Source: Pseudomonas fragi (GTDB lineage Bacteria; Pseudomonadota; Gammaproteobacteria; Pseudomonadales; Pseudomonadaceae). Taken from it: 64,000 nucleotides of DNA. Positions 34,977-43,090 of this stretch are shown one piece after another. The stretch is taken from assembly GCF_900105835.1 (NCBI RefSeq), contig NZ_LT629783.1, positions 434,001-498,000 on the forward strand. Direction: 5' to 3'. Each line of letters opens with the position of its first letter. Position 1 is the first letter of the stretch. Under the pieces are notes generated by a model, which did no database searches, had not been told where the DNA came from, and saw nothing but the letters and a program-made list of their open reading frames with translations. A program made the position numbers and the translations under genes.

Positions 34977-36236
34977 TCACAGGGAAATAAACACCCCTGC
35001 CAACGCAGCACTCATCAGGTTGGACAGGGTCCCGGCGATCACGGCGCGCAGGCCCAGGCGGGCGATATCCTGACGCCGGGAGGGCGCCATGACGCCCAGG
35101 CTGCCCAGCAGGATGCCGATCGACGACAGGTTGGCAAAACCGCACAGGGCAAAAGTGACGATCACCTGGGTGGGCCCCGACAGCACCTGGATGCCTTTGG
35201 CGGCGGCTTGTACCGGGTCAAGATAGGCCGCGAAATCGACGTAGGCGACGAACTCGTTGAGCACCAGTTTTTCGCCGATAAAACTGCCTGCCACCATCGC
35301 TTCACTCCACGGCACACCGAGGACAAAAGCCAGCGGCGCAAACACATGCCCCAGGATCAGTTGCAAGCTCAGGTGGGCAAAGCCGAACCAGTTGCCCACC
35401 CAGCCCAGGATGCCGTTAAGCAGGGCAATCAGGGCAATAAAGGCCAGCAGCATTGCGCCCACATTGAGGGCCAGTTGCAGGCCGTTACTGACCCCCAGTG
35501 CGGCGGCGTCGATGACATTGGCGGGTTTGTCGTCGGGGTAGATTTCGATATCGCTGAAGCTGTCGCGCGGTACAGCGGTTTGCGGCTCCATCAGCTTGGC
35601 CATCAGCAAACCGCCGGGGGCGGCCATAAAGCTGGCGGCAATCAGGTATTTTAGTTCTACCCCGAGGCTGGCGTAGCCGATCAGCACCGAACCTGCGACC
35701 GAGGCCATGCCACCGACCATGACTGCAAACAGTTCGGAGCGGGTCATGCCGTCCAGAAACGGGCGCACCACAATGGGCGCTTCGGACTGGCTGACAAATA
35801 TATTCGCCGTGGCCGACATCGATTCGGTACGGCTGGTGCCCAGTACGCGCTGCAACCCGCCGCCGATCACGCGGATGACCACACTCATGATGCCCAGGTA
35901 ATAGAGGATGGCGATAAAGCTGCTGAAAAACACAATCAGCGGCAGCACCTTGATCGCAAACACAAAGCCCTGGCTGCCAAACACTTCGCTCATCTGGCTG
36001 CCTGCCAATGGCCCAAACACAAAACTGATGCCTTCGTTGCCATAGTCTTGCAGCAGGGCCACCGAATCGCTGATTGCAGCCAGAGTTGCCTGGCCCCACG
36101 GCACATAAAGGGCGAAGGCCCCCAGGCCTGCCTGCAATGCGAATGCCCCGGCTACGGTCTGCAACTTGATCGCCCGGCGGTTACTGGACAACAGCACCGC
36201 CAGAACAATCAAAACCACCACTCCAATAAAGCTCAT
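34977..36236 (-). CDS. Concentrative nucleoside transporter (NupC/CNT family)
   Basis: A 419-residue inner-membrane CNT transporter, driven by H+ or Na+, importing nucleosides. Hallmarks are the N-terminal gate domain, the GFANLSSIGI motif near the C-terminus, and SQSEAPIVVRPFL and AAPGGLLMAKLM in the core. The start was set at MSFIGVVV. The longer frame to 36353 runs into cdd and is not used. It lies between cytidine deaminase and the EEP-family lipoprotein, which fits uptake of nucleosides made outside the cell or in the periplasm. Confidence 0.92.
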   Translation of the reverse strand: MSFIGVVVLIVLAVLLSSNRRAIKLQTVAGAFALQAGLGAFALYVPWGQATLAAISDSVALLQDYGNEGISFVFGPLAGSQMSEVFGSQGFVFAIKVLPLIVFFSSFIAILYYLGIMSVVIRVIGGGLQRVLGTSRTESMSATANIFVSQSEAPIVVRPFLDGMTRSELFAVMVGGMASVAGSVLIGYASLGVELKYLIAASFMAAPGGLLMAKLMEPQTAVPRDSFSDIEIYPDDKPANVIDAAALGVSNGLQLALNVGAMLLAFIALIALLNGILGWVGNWFGFAHLSLQLILGHVFAPLAFVLGVPWSEAMVAGSFIGEKLVLNEFVAYVDFAAYLDPVQAAAKGIQVLSGPTQVIVTFALCGFANLSSIGILLGSLGVMAPSRRQDIARLGLRAVIAGTLSNLMSAALAGVFISL

Positions 36237-36277
36237 TGAGCATATTCCCGTCTGTTGCGCATCAAGGTCGCAGCGGT

Positions 36278-36694
36278 TCAGAAACCGAAGGCACCGGGCA
36301 GCAATTGCTCGACCGTCCAGTCGCGGGCGGCCGTCGCATCGTGGCCGACGCAATACACCGGGCAGCCAGCGCTCATCAGTTCATGCATGACCTGGCGGCA
36401 GGCACCGCACGGGGCGATCAGCGCCACTTTGGGGGCATACACCAGCATCGCCTTGAACCTGGCGGGGGCATGGCCCTGGGCAATGGCGCTGAACAGGGCG
36501 CTGCGTTCGGCACAGTTGGTCAGGCCATAGGAAACGTTTTCGACATTGCAGCCACGGATGATGTGCTCATCAAGGGTCAGCAATGCCGCACCCACCGGGA
36601 AGTCCGAGTGCGGGCACCAGGCCGCGCGTGCGGCGGCGATCGCTTCGGGCAACAGGCGTTCGAACTGCGCCTGTGCTTCAGGGCTGCGGCTCAT
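36278..36694 (-). CDS. cdd: Cytidine deaminase
   Basis: A 138-residue cytidine/deoxycytidine deaminase of the short, tetrameric class, converting cytidine to uridine. The zinc-site motif NCAERSAL supplies the Cys ligand and catalytic Glu, and APCGACRQV supplies the two further Cys ligands. The start overlaps the upstream 5'-nucleotidase stop by 4 nt, so the two are translationally coupled. This is strong evidence for a shared nucleotide-salvage role. Confidence 0.93.
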   Translation of the reverse strand: MSRSPEAQAQFERLLPEAIAAARAAWCPHSDFPVGAALLTLDEHIIRGCNVENVSYGLTNCAERSALFSAIAQGHAPARFKAMLVYAPKVALIAPCGACRQVMHELMSAGCPVYCVGHDATAARDWTVEQLLPGAFGF

Positions 36695-38424
36695 GGGCCG
36701 TTGCTCGCGGTGGTGTCAGCCAGGGCCTGGCCAACTTTTTCAATCCGTTGTTGCGCCCCGCCTGCTCCGGCAGGCTGGCCGGTATGGTCGCGGGCTTGCA
36801 GATAATCGACCAGTGCCTGCAGATCGTTGAGGCCGGTATCTACCCGCTGGCTGGCCTGGTTGAGGACGGTGAAGTTGTCGCCACCACCGGCCATAAACGA
36901 GTTGACCGTGACCCGGTAGCGCTGCTCGGGCAACACCGGTTTGCCATTGATTTTCAGGCTGTCGGCCAGAATTCGCTGGCCCTGGGGCTTGCTGGCATCC
37001 CAGCGATAGGTGAGGGAGGCCGATGGTTGCAAGGGGTAAAAACCGAAACCGTTGTTCTGCCATTGCTGTTCCAGCAGTTGCTTGAGCTGGGCGCCGCTGA
37101 GGGTAAGAATGTTAAGGGTGTTGTTGAACGGTTGCACGGAGGCTACCTGGCCATAGGTCAGGTGTTGCTGGCCGGGTTCGAGTATCAGGTCGGTGCGGAT
37201 CCCACCCAGGTTGGTCAATGCCACGTCTGCGCCCAGGGCACGGGTGGCGTGCAGTTGCGCGTCGGCAATCAGGTCACCCATGGCCGACTCGCCGGCGTCG
37301 TTGAGGGTGCGGGTGATTTCGCGGGTGGCAATGCGCGCGACCGGCTTGTTCAGGTGTGCGTTGCTGCGCGCTTCGATATCGGCCTGCAATGCGGCAATTT
37401 CCGCCAGCGGCGGGTAGCGCGCGGGGTCGACCACGATGTTTTGTGCCTTGGCATCGAGCAGTTGGTGGTTGACCGGGTCCACGGTGAGGGTGATATGGGT
37501 CAGCAGGCGGCCGAACGAGCTGCCCTGGGTGATCAGCTTGTCGCCCAGGCGGCACAGGTAGCCCTGGTGGGTGTGGGCGGTGACCACCACTTTGATTTGC
37601 GGGTCCAGACGCCTGGCCACGTCGACGATATCGCCCTTGAGCTGGCTGCAATCCTGCTGGTCGAAGCGTTCGGCGGTTTCACCGCCCTGATGGATCACCG
37701 CGACCACGGCATCCACCCCCTGTTTGCGCAGTTCGGGCAGTTGCGCGTTGATCGCCTCGGCCTCGTCAATGGTGTACAGGCCGTCCATGCTCTGCTGGCT
37801 GACATAGGCCGGGAGGTCGCGCAACACTGCGCCGACAAAGGCGATTTTGGCGCCGTTGGCCTGCTCGATACGGTAGGCGGGCAACAGTGGTTTGCCGGTT
37901 TGCGCGTCGATCAGGTTGGCCGCCATATAGGGGAAGCGCGTGCCGCTGTAGTTGTTGTCAAACTGGCAGGCCTTGTCCGGGCGCGGCGACACGCAGCCGC
38001 CATTGATCTGGCGTTGCAACTCCAGTTTGCCCAGATCCAGTTCATGGTTGCCGACCACACTGAACTTGAGCCCCAGTTCGCCGAGGGCTTCGAGCGTCGG
38101 TTCATCGGCCCACATCGAAGACATCGGCGGGCTGCCGCCGATCATGTCGCCCGCGCCAATCAACAGCAGTTGCGGGTCCTGTTTGCGCAGTTCGCCAACC
38201 ACCCCGCTGAGGGCGTTGATGCCCCCGGCCTTGAGTGACACCTTGCCAGTCGGCGCCGTGGCATCGGCATAGGTGAACGGGGTGGCGGCCAGATTGCCGT
38301 GAAAGTCGTTGATCGCGGCAATATTTACATCGACCGGTTTGGCCGGCTGCTGGCAGGCACCCAGCACCAGCGCCAGCGGGATGACCAGGCTGGCACTGTG
38401 CAAGCGCGAAAGTACATTGGACAT
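36691..38424 (-). CDS. Lipoprotein 5'-nucleotidase (UshA-like)
   Basis: A 577-residue bifunctional metallophosphatase/5'-nucleotidase. The signal peptide ends in lipobox L21-G22-A23-C24, so it is a lipoprotein, unlike soluble E. coli UshA. The catalytic domain shows INDFHGNL, GAGDMIGGSP, GNHELDLG and TAHTHQGYLC (di-metal ligands). The C-terminal nucleotide-binding domain follows from about residue 330. It converts nucleotides to nucleosides plus phosphate outside the cytoplasm. The start is set at 38424 because GAGGAG lies 5-6 nt upstream. It begins 19 nt after exbB. Confidence 0.92.
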   Translation of the reverse strand: MSNVLSRLHSASLVIPLALVLGACQQPAKPVDVNIAAINDFHGNLAATPFTYADATAPTGKVSLKAGGINALSGVVGELRKQDPQLLLIGAGDMIGGSPPMSSMWADEPTLEALGELGLKFSVVGNHELDLGKLELQRQINGGCVSPRPDKACQFDNNYSGTRFPYMAANLIDAQTGKPLLPAYRIEQANGAKIAFVGAVLRDLPAYVSQQSMDGLYTIDEAEAINAQLPELRKQGVDAVVAVIHQGGETAERFDQQDCSQLKGDIVDVARRLDPQIKVVVTAHTHQGYLCRLGDKLITQGSSFGRLLTHITLTVDPVNHQLLDAKAQNIVVDPARYPPLAEIAALQADIEARSNAHLNKPVARIATREITRTLNDAGESAMGDLIADAQLHATRALGADVALTNLGGIRTDLILEPGQQHLTYGQVASVQPFNNTLNILTLSGAQLKQLLEQQWQNNGFGFYPLQPSASLTYRWDASKPQGQRILADSLKINGKPVLPEQRYRVTVNSFMAGGGDNFTVLNQASQRVDTGLNDLQALVDYLQARDHTGQPAGAGGAQQRIEKVGQALADTTASNGP

Positions 38425-38443
38425 GGGGGCTCCTCGAAGTGGG

Positions 38444-39091
38444 TCAGGCGGTACGCGGCTGGCCGACGTGTACGGCGTCGGGCGCAGTCGTGGCGACGTA
38501 TTGCGTGCCAATGCCCGCGCGCAGCAGGAGCATCTTGAGGTTATCGTTGATCAGTTCCAGGCGATCCTGCAGGTGGCTGTTGAAGACCATGCCCACCAGT
38601 GCGATGGCGATCCCCAGTGCGGTGGCATACAGCGCCGTGCCGATGCCGCGGGACACTTCACCCGGGTCGGACACCCCGGCTTCAGCCAGGGCCTTGAAGG
38701 TATCGATAATGCCCATGATGGTGCCGAGCAAACCCAGCAATGGCGCGCCGGCCACCACCGCTTCGAGGATCCACAGGCTGTGCGACAGACGCCCGCGCAT
38801 CGAGATATAGATAGCCTGGGCAAGGTCTTCCAGCTCCTGATGCGAGTGCAGGTGACGGCGCCCGTCGTAGATCTGCGAGACCAGTTGCAGGGGCAGGCTG
38901 TCGCGTTCTGTCAGGGCCTTTGGCAGGTCATCGACACTGCGCACCCGGGCGTTGATTGCCGGGAGCAACTGGCGTGCCTTGCGCAGCGAGTAACTGAAAA
39001 AGATGCAGCGTTCGACGACCACAAACGCGGCCAGGGCCGCAGCGCCGTACATGACGTAGAAGGTGATGTCGTGGAGCAGGTTCATGTTCAT
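38444..39091 (-). CDS. exbB: ExbB/TolQ-family proton channel protein
   Basis: A 215-residue MotA/TolQ/ExbB family protein with three predicted membrane segments, the second and third around VVAGAPLLGLLGTIMGIIDTF and ALYATALGIAIALVGMVF. It forms the proton-driven motor with ExbD to energise TonB. It is unusual that exbB is separated from exbD by tonB and the receptor gene. The ATG at 39091 has GAGGA 9 nt upstream. Confidence 0.88.
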   Translation of the reverse strand: MNMNLLHDITFYVMYGAAALAAFVVVERCIFFSYSLRKARQLLPAINARVRSVDDLPKALTERDSLPLQLVSQIYDGRRHLHSHQELEDLAQAIYISMRGRLSHSLWILEAVVAGAPLLGLLGTIMGIIDTFKALAEAGVSDPGEVSRGIGTALYATALGIAIALVGMVFNSHLQDRLELINDNLKMLLLRAGIGTQYVATTAPDAVHVGQPRTA

Positions 39092-39119
39092 TCGGGGTGT
39101 CCTCTAAATACGTTCATGG

Positions 39120-39148
39120 CCCGGGCCTGCCGTGCTGGCAGGCCCGGG
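39120..39148 (-). terminator. Strong hairpin between receptor gene and exbB
   Basis: CCCGGGCCTGCC pairs perfectly with GGCAGGCCCGGG around a 5-nt loop, 8 nt after the receptor stop and before exbB. No U-tract follows, so it more likely stabilises the receptor mRNA or attenuates the downstream genes than ends transcription fully. Confidence 0.6.
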
Positions 39149-39156
39149 TGCGGGGG

Positions 39157-41397
39157 TCAGAAGCTGGCTTCGAAAGAGACCATCGCAGTGCGTTCTTCAC
39201 CGACGTTGTAGTACGGCGTGGCGGCGCTGACGCCGTTGACCGGTGCGGCGTTGAGCACCACGGTGCGCGCCGATGACAGGTATTCCTTGTCAAACACGTT
39301 GAGCATCGAGACGCGAATGGCCGCCGACTTGAGGATCTTCTTGTCCACCGGCAGGCGTACCCCGGCGTTGATATCGAAGGTGGTGCGCCCGGAGATTTCC
39401 TGGTCGTTGGTCAGGTCGCCGTAGTAGCTGCCCACATACTTGGCGGCCACGTTGCCGTAGTAGCGCTTGTTGTCGTAACCCAGGCTGGCGTTGAGCATGT
39501 TTTTCGGCACGTTGGCCAGTTGCTTGCCGGAGGTGGGCAGTTCCTTGTTGCGCGTGGTCACGTCGTCCTGCTGCTCGGCGCTGGTGTAGGTATAGGAGGT
39601 GTAATAGTTGAAGTTGTAGGGCAGCAGGCCGCTCCACTCCAGCTCCAGGCCCTTGTTGACCACGCTGCCGACGTTGAGCATTTCGTAGTCACCGTCGGCA
39701 TTGGTGGTCGACAGCTGGCGATCCTTGTACGAGATATGGAACAGGGTGGCGCTCAGCAGCATGTCGTCCTGGGTGAAACGCCAGCCCAGTTCCTGGTTCC
39801 AGCTCAGCTCCGGCGCCAGGCTGATCGAATCGCCGGCGTTGTAGAGCACATAGTTGGGCGGTGTGCGCATATTGCGGGTGACGTTGTAGAACGCCTGGTT
39901 CTGCTCGTTGATCTGATAACGCGCGCTGAAGTTGGGCAAAAACTCGTGGTACCTGGCGTCACGTTTTTCGGGAGCGCTGTACAGGCTGCCGAGGTTGTTG
40001 CCGTCGCGTTCGACGTACTGGTAGGCAATGCCGCCGGTGAGGGTCAGGTCAGGGGTGACCGTCCACACGTCCTGGGCCCAGATTTTCTGTGCCGGGGTGA
40101 CGGTGTACTGATGGCGGCCCTGGACGGTGGCGCCATTTTTGTCGGTGAGCTGGTTACCGCTGTTGTAATCGCCCCAGATATCATCCGGCGTGCCGTTTTC
40201 GGTGATGCTAATAAAAGGCTGGGTCTGGCGCTGGCGGGCGCGTTCGTACCAGTAGCCGACATCGATGCTGTGTGCTTCGTTGAAATCCCACTTCAGTTTG
40301 GTGGTCACGCCCGGGCGCCAGCTCTCTGTCCATGAAGGGCGGTAGTAGGTGTCGTAGGCCAGCCCGCTGAGGTCGAAGTTGCCGGCCTTGTCGCTGGTAG
40401 AAGACAGCCCGGTCGCCGATTGGCCGCTGAAACTGCCGCCATTGGACCAGAAGTAGTAAGGCGCTATGGTCAGCGCCAGATCGTCACGCAGCTGAAAGCG
40501 CTGGGTCAGGGACGCCGAGGCGTTTTCAAACGGGTTGCGGTTGATCTTGTAGTACTGGGTCAGCTTGCCGCTGCTGTTGTAGATCGGGATTTCGGCATAG
40601 TCGAGGCCGCGGCCAGACTTCTGGAACTGTGCCTTGCTCAGGGTGTTGTAGTTGTAGTTTTCCTGGGTGCTGTATTTAAAGATGGCATTGGTCGAGTTGC
40701 CATTGCCATCTTCGAACAAGGTATTCCATTCAACCCGGTCGGCACGCACGGTGCCTTTGCCGCGCCATTTTTCGCCTTCGGTATGGGAGGCCGAAACAAA
40801 GGTTTTAAAACCATTCAGATCGCCGGTGTTAATTCGCGCAAATGATTTGTTCAAACTGTTGGAGCCGACTGACTGTTTGACAAAGACGCCGAAGTCTTTG
40901 GTCGGGCGCATGGTCACCAGGCCGATATTGCCGCCGCTGGAACCGATATGCGGGCCGTCGATTTCCGAAGAGCCCTGGGTGACGAATACTTCACCGAGGT
41001 TTTCCGGGTCGCCGAGCAAGTTGGCATACACCGCATAGTCGCCGGAATCGTTGATCGGGATACCGTCCGAGGACACACCGACCTGATCGGAGTTCATCCC
41101 GCGCATGGTGAAGCTGGTGCCGCTCACGCCCGAGGCGTCGGTGCTGGAGACGTTGATGCCGGGGGTGTACTTGAGTTTGTCGATGGCGTTGGCAGTGGGT
41201 GCCATTTCGTCCATCGCCTCTTTGGTTACAGTGGAGCGGCCCTTGGCGCTGTCTTCTTCGACCATCAGGCCATTGCCCAGACTCTGCCCGGTGACATTGA
41301 CCTTGCCTATATCAACGGTATCTTCCGCCAGCGTAGATAGCGTCCAGCCGCCAACCCCAACGGCCAGTAGCGTTGCGAATAAAGTATTGAGTTTCAA
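39157..41397 (-). CDS. TonB-dependent outer-membrane receptor of the nucleotide-scavenging block
   Basis: A 746-residue TonB-dependent receptor: signal peptide ending near LAE at residue 25, a possible TonB box in DTVDIGKVNVTG, a plug domain (about 50-165, FTMRGMNSDQVGVSSDGIPIND) and a C-terminal beta barrel ending in aromatic F. No N-terminal FecA-type signalling domain is present. The start codon is TTG, with GGGGAA about 7 nt upstream and an in-frame stop not far before it, so expression may be kept low. The ligand is unknown. The surrounding nucleotidase, deaminase and nucleoside transporter suggest nucleotides or oligonucleotides. Confidence 0.88.
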   Translation of the reverse strand: MKLNTLFATLLAVGVGGWTLSTLAEDTVDIGKVNVTGQSLGNGLMVEEDSAKGRSTVTKEAMDEMAPTANAIDKLKYTPGINVSSTDASGVSGTSFTMRGMNSDQVGVSSDGIPINDSGDYAVYANLLGDPENLGEVFVTQGSSEIDGPHIGSSGGNIGLVTMRPTKDFGVFVKQSVGSNSLNKSFARINTGDLNGFKTFVSASHTEGEKWRGKGTVRADRVEWNTLFEDGNGNSTNAIFKYSTQENYNYNTLSKAQFQKSGRGLDYAEIPIYNSSGKLTQYYKINRNPFENASASLTQRFQLRDDLALTIAPYYFWSNGGSFSGQSATGLSSTSDKAGNFDLSGLAYDTYYRPSWTESWRPGVTTKLKWDFNEAHSIDVGYWYERARQRQTQPFISITENGTPDDIWGDYNSGNQLTDKNGATVQGRHQYTVTPAQKIWAQDVWTVTPDLTLTGGIAYQYVERDGNNLGSLYSAPEKRDARYHEFLPNFSARYQINEQNQAFYNVTRNMRTPPNYVLYNAGDSISLAPELSWNQELGWRFTQDDMLLSATLFHISYKDRQLSTTNADGDYEMLNVGSVVNKGLELEWSGLLPYNFNYYTSYTYTSAEQQDDVTTRNKELPTSGKQLANVPKNMLNASLGYDNKRYYGNVAAKYVGSYYGDLTNDQEISGRTTFDINAGVRLPVDKKILKSAAIRVSMLNVFDKEYLSSARTVVLNAAPVNGVSAATPYYNVGEERTAMVSFEASF

Positions 41398-41442
41398 AAC
41401 AGTTTCCCCTAAGCGTAAGTGTCAGAGCTGAAATGCTTTTAG

Positions 41443-42201
41443 TTATGGTTCCAAGTTGTATACAAGCGTGGCGCTGAAACGGTATTTGTCCTTGCCCGAG
41501 AAACTTTCCTCGGGGAAGGGCACCACTTTGTCGAGGCGTTGCAAGCTGGTTTGTGCGGCGCGATTGAGCAGCATGTTGGTCGCCTTCTTTTCAATGCCCG
41601 AGTCGAGCACCTTGCCGCTGCGGTCAACCAGCAACCACACCACCACATTGCCTTGGGGGCGTTGCAGTGACGCTTCGCGACCTCGCGGGTATTGCTTGTA
41701 TTTCTCCAGCTCCGCCAGCAACCGTGCGATATAGCGGCTCTCCAGGTCTGCCGGGTTGGCGCGTGGGGCCTGGGTTACCGGCTGAGCGGGTGCTACCGGG
41801 GCGGCCGGGGCCGGGGAGGGTGCTGGCACCGGCGCGGGAGCTTGCACCACGGCTTGTGTTTTGGCCGGCGGCGCGGCCTTGGCCACTTGCGGTTTGGGCT
41901 TGGGCGGCGGTTTTGGCGCTGGTGGCTTGGGTTTGGGTGGTGGCGGCGGTTCGATCACCACAGCCTCGACCACTTCCTCGACGGGCGGCGGCAGCTCGAC
42001 GACCTCTACGGGCTCGGGTTCAGGCGGCGGTGGCGGTGGCATCAACTCATCCAGGTCGATCAGGGCCACTTCGACGCTGCTGTCGTCGTACTTGGGCGTG
42101 ATCTTCAGGTCCGTGTTCATTGCACTGTGCACCGCGACGGCCAGCAGGCAAATGGCCGGCAGGCAGGCGATGGCTTTGCGTGATTTGAAAAAAACCGACA
42201 T
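41443..42201 (-). CDS. tonB: TonB-family energy transducer
   Basis: A 252-residue TonB protein: one N-terminal membrane anchor (about 9-27), a long Pro/Glu then Pro/Lys/Ala-rich spacer (about 55-150), and a C-terminal TonB domain (about 165-252) with YPRGREAS, GNVVVWLLVDRSGKV and ATLVYNLEP. It starts 3 nt after exbD. It is evidently the partner of the receptor immediately downstream, rather than the housekeeping TonB. Confidence 0.9.
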   Translation of the reverse strand: MSVFFKSRKAIACLPAICLLAVAVHSAMNTDLKITPKYDDSSVEVALIDLDELMPPPPPPEPEPVEVVELPPPVEEVVEAVVIEPPPPPKPKPPAPKPPPKPKPQVAKAAPPAKTQAVVQAPAPVPAPSPAPAAPVAPAQPVTQAPRANPADLESRYIARLLAELEKYKQYPRGREASLQRPQGNVVVWLLVDRSGKVLDSGIEKKATNMLLNRAAQTSLQRLDKVVPFPEESFSGKDKYRFSATLVYNLEP

Positions 42202-42204
42202 GGC

Positions 42205-42612
42205 CTACAGCTTCCGGGTCGCGATGGAAACGGAAGAAAAACCGCTGCCCTTGAGCACATCCATCACGCTCACCAGGCGTGCCACTTCAACCCCGGCATC
42301 GCTATTGAGGATGATCACCATCTTCTCGTCAGGTTTTTCCATGGCCTTGAGTTGTGCCACCAGATCGTTCTGGTTGAGGTCCTGGCCATCCAGTTGCAGG
42401 CGGTCTTGCAGGCCCAGGGTGATCACTGCCTTGTTTTGCGGCTTGAGCTGCTGGGCGTGGGCGGCGCCGGGCAACTGAGTCTTGATGCCGAGTGCCGGGA
42501 TCACGTTGAGACTGATCAACACAAAAAACACCAGCAAAAACATCATGACGTCGATCATCGGAATGATCTCGATATGCAGGCGTTTTTTCTTAGGTTCTTC
42601 CCAGCTTCGCAT
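42205..42612 (-). CDS. exbD: ExbD/TolR-family protein
   Basis: A 135-residue ExbD/TolR family protein with one N-terminal membrane segment containing the conserved Asp (IIPMIDVMMFLLVFF) and a periplasmic domain. Its Asp is expected to carry protons in the ExbB-ExbD motor. The ATG at 42612 has GGAG 8 nt upstream. A GTG at 42621 is in frame but overlaps that site. It is the first gene of the block, preceded by 478 bp of AT-rich DNA. Confidence 0.88.
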   Translation of the reverse strand: MRSWEEPKKKRLHIEIIPMIDVMMFLLVFFVLISLNVIPALGIKTQLPGAAHAQQLKPQNKAVITLGLQDRLQLDGQDLNQNDLVAQLKAMEKPDEKMVIILNSDAGVEVARLVSVMDVLKGSGFSSVSIATRKL

Positions 42613-42703
42613 CACATGCACTCCAGTCCACAGAGGGGGTCATAAAAGCTGACCATCCGTTCAGATTTCTCACTTGTGGTTTGCCAGAGCGTAAAGCGTG
42701 CAA

Positions 42704-42725
42704 AACCTGTCTCAAGTGACAGGTT
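42704..42725. promoter_or_regulatory. Inverted repeat, candidate operator for exbD operon
   Basis: AACCTGTC (42704-42711) and GACAGGTT (42718-42725), separated by 6 nt, form a perfect 8-bp inverted repeat about 90 bp upstream of the exbD start. It could be an operator. The binding protein is not known. Confidence 0.45.
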
Positions 42726-42903
42726 GCAAAGGTAGAGGGGTGCTGTTTCATTTTGATTTCAGATTTTGTGTATTTTTTTGTTTTTTTTAATATCGAAACT
42801 AAACTCATATTTGCGGTTAAAAGCGGCGTATTTCACAAATTTTGTAGTCATTTACTTGAAGGGTGATGGCGGCGCAGGGTTGCCTGAATGAACTTTTAAT
42901 AAG

Positions 42904-42919
42904 TTGACAGAGCTGTCAA
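42904..42919. promoter_or_regulatory. Inverted repeat, candidate operator for coiled-coil gene
   Basis: TTGACAG and CTGTCAA are separated by 2 nt, a perfect 7-bp dyad about 170 bp before the 43091 gene. It shares the GACAG/CTGTC core with the 42704 repeat, so one regulator might bind both. Confidence 0.4.
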
Positions 42920-43090
42920 TTTATAGATTTAGCATCAGGAATCATTCGCCATAGCGCTGTTTTTCAACGGTTTTGCCTGCGCAGATAGCAAAGTGCTACT
43001 AAGCTGTTGTTGTTATGCAAAGGCATTGGCATGATGATGCTCATCTGAAGTGCCGGCTATTGAGATCAAGGGTTTAGCGGAGCGAACACC

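Larger units (their letters stand above)
42613..43090. other. AT-rich divergent intergenic region
   Basis: This 478-bp region separates exbD (minus) from the coiled-coil gene (plus). It is clearly more AT-rich than its surroundings, with T-tracts near 42770-42790, and contains two separate inverted repeats that resemble operators (listed individually). I find no convincing ORF, RNA gene or Fur box in it. Confidence 0.6.

Noticed and set aside
36583..38238. 551-residue plus-strand ORF opposite the 5'-nucleotidase
   Set aside because: It is antisense to a gene with intact catalytic motifs and two-sided operon coupling.
42613..43090. Fur box before the exbD-tonB-receptor operon
   Set aside because: No stretch in the region approaches the Fur consensus, which argues against routine siderophore regulation.
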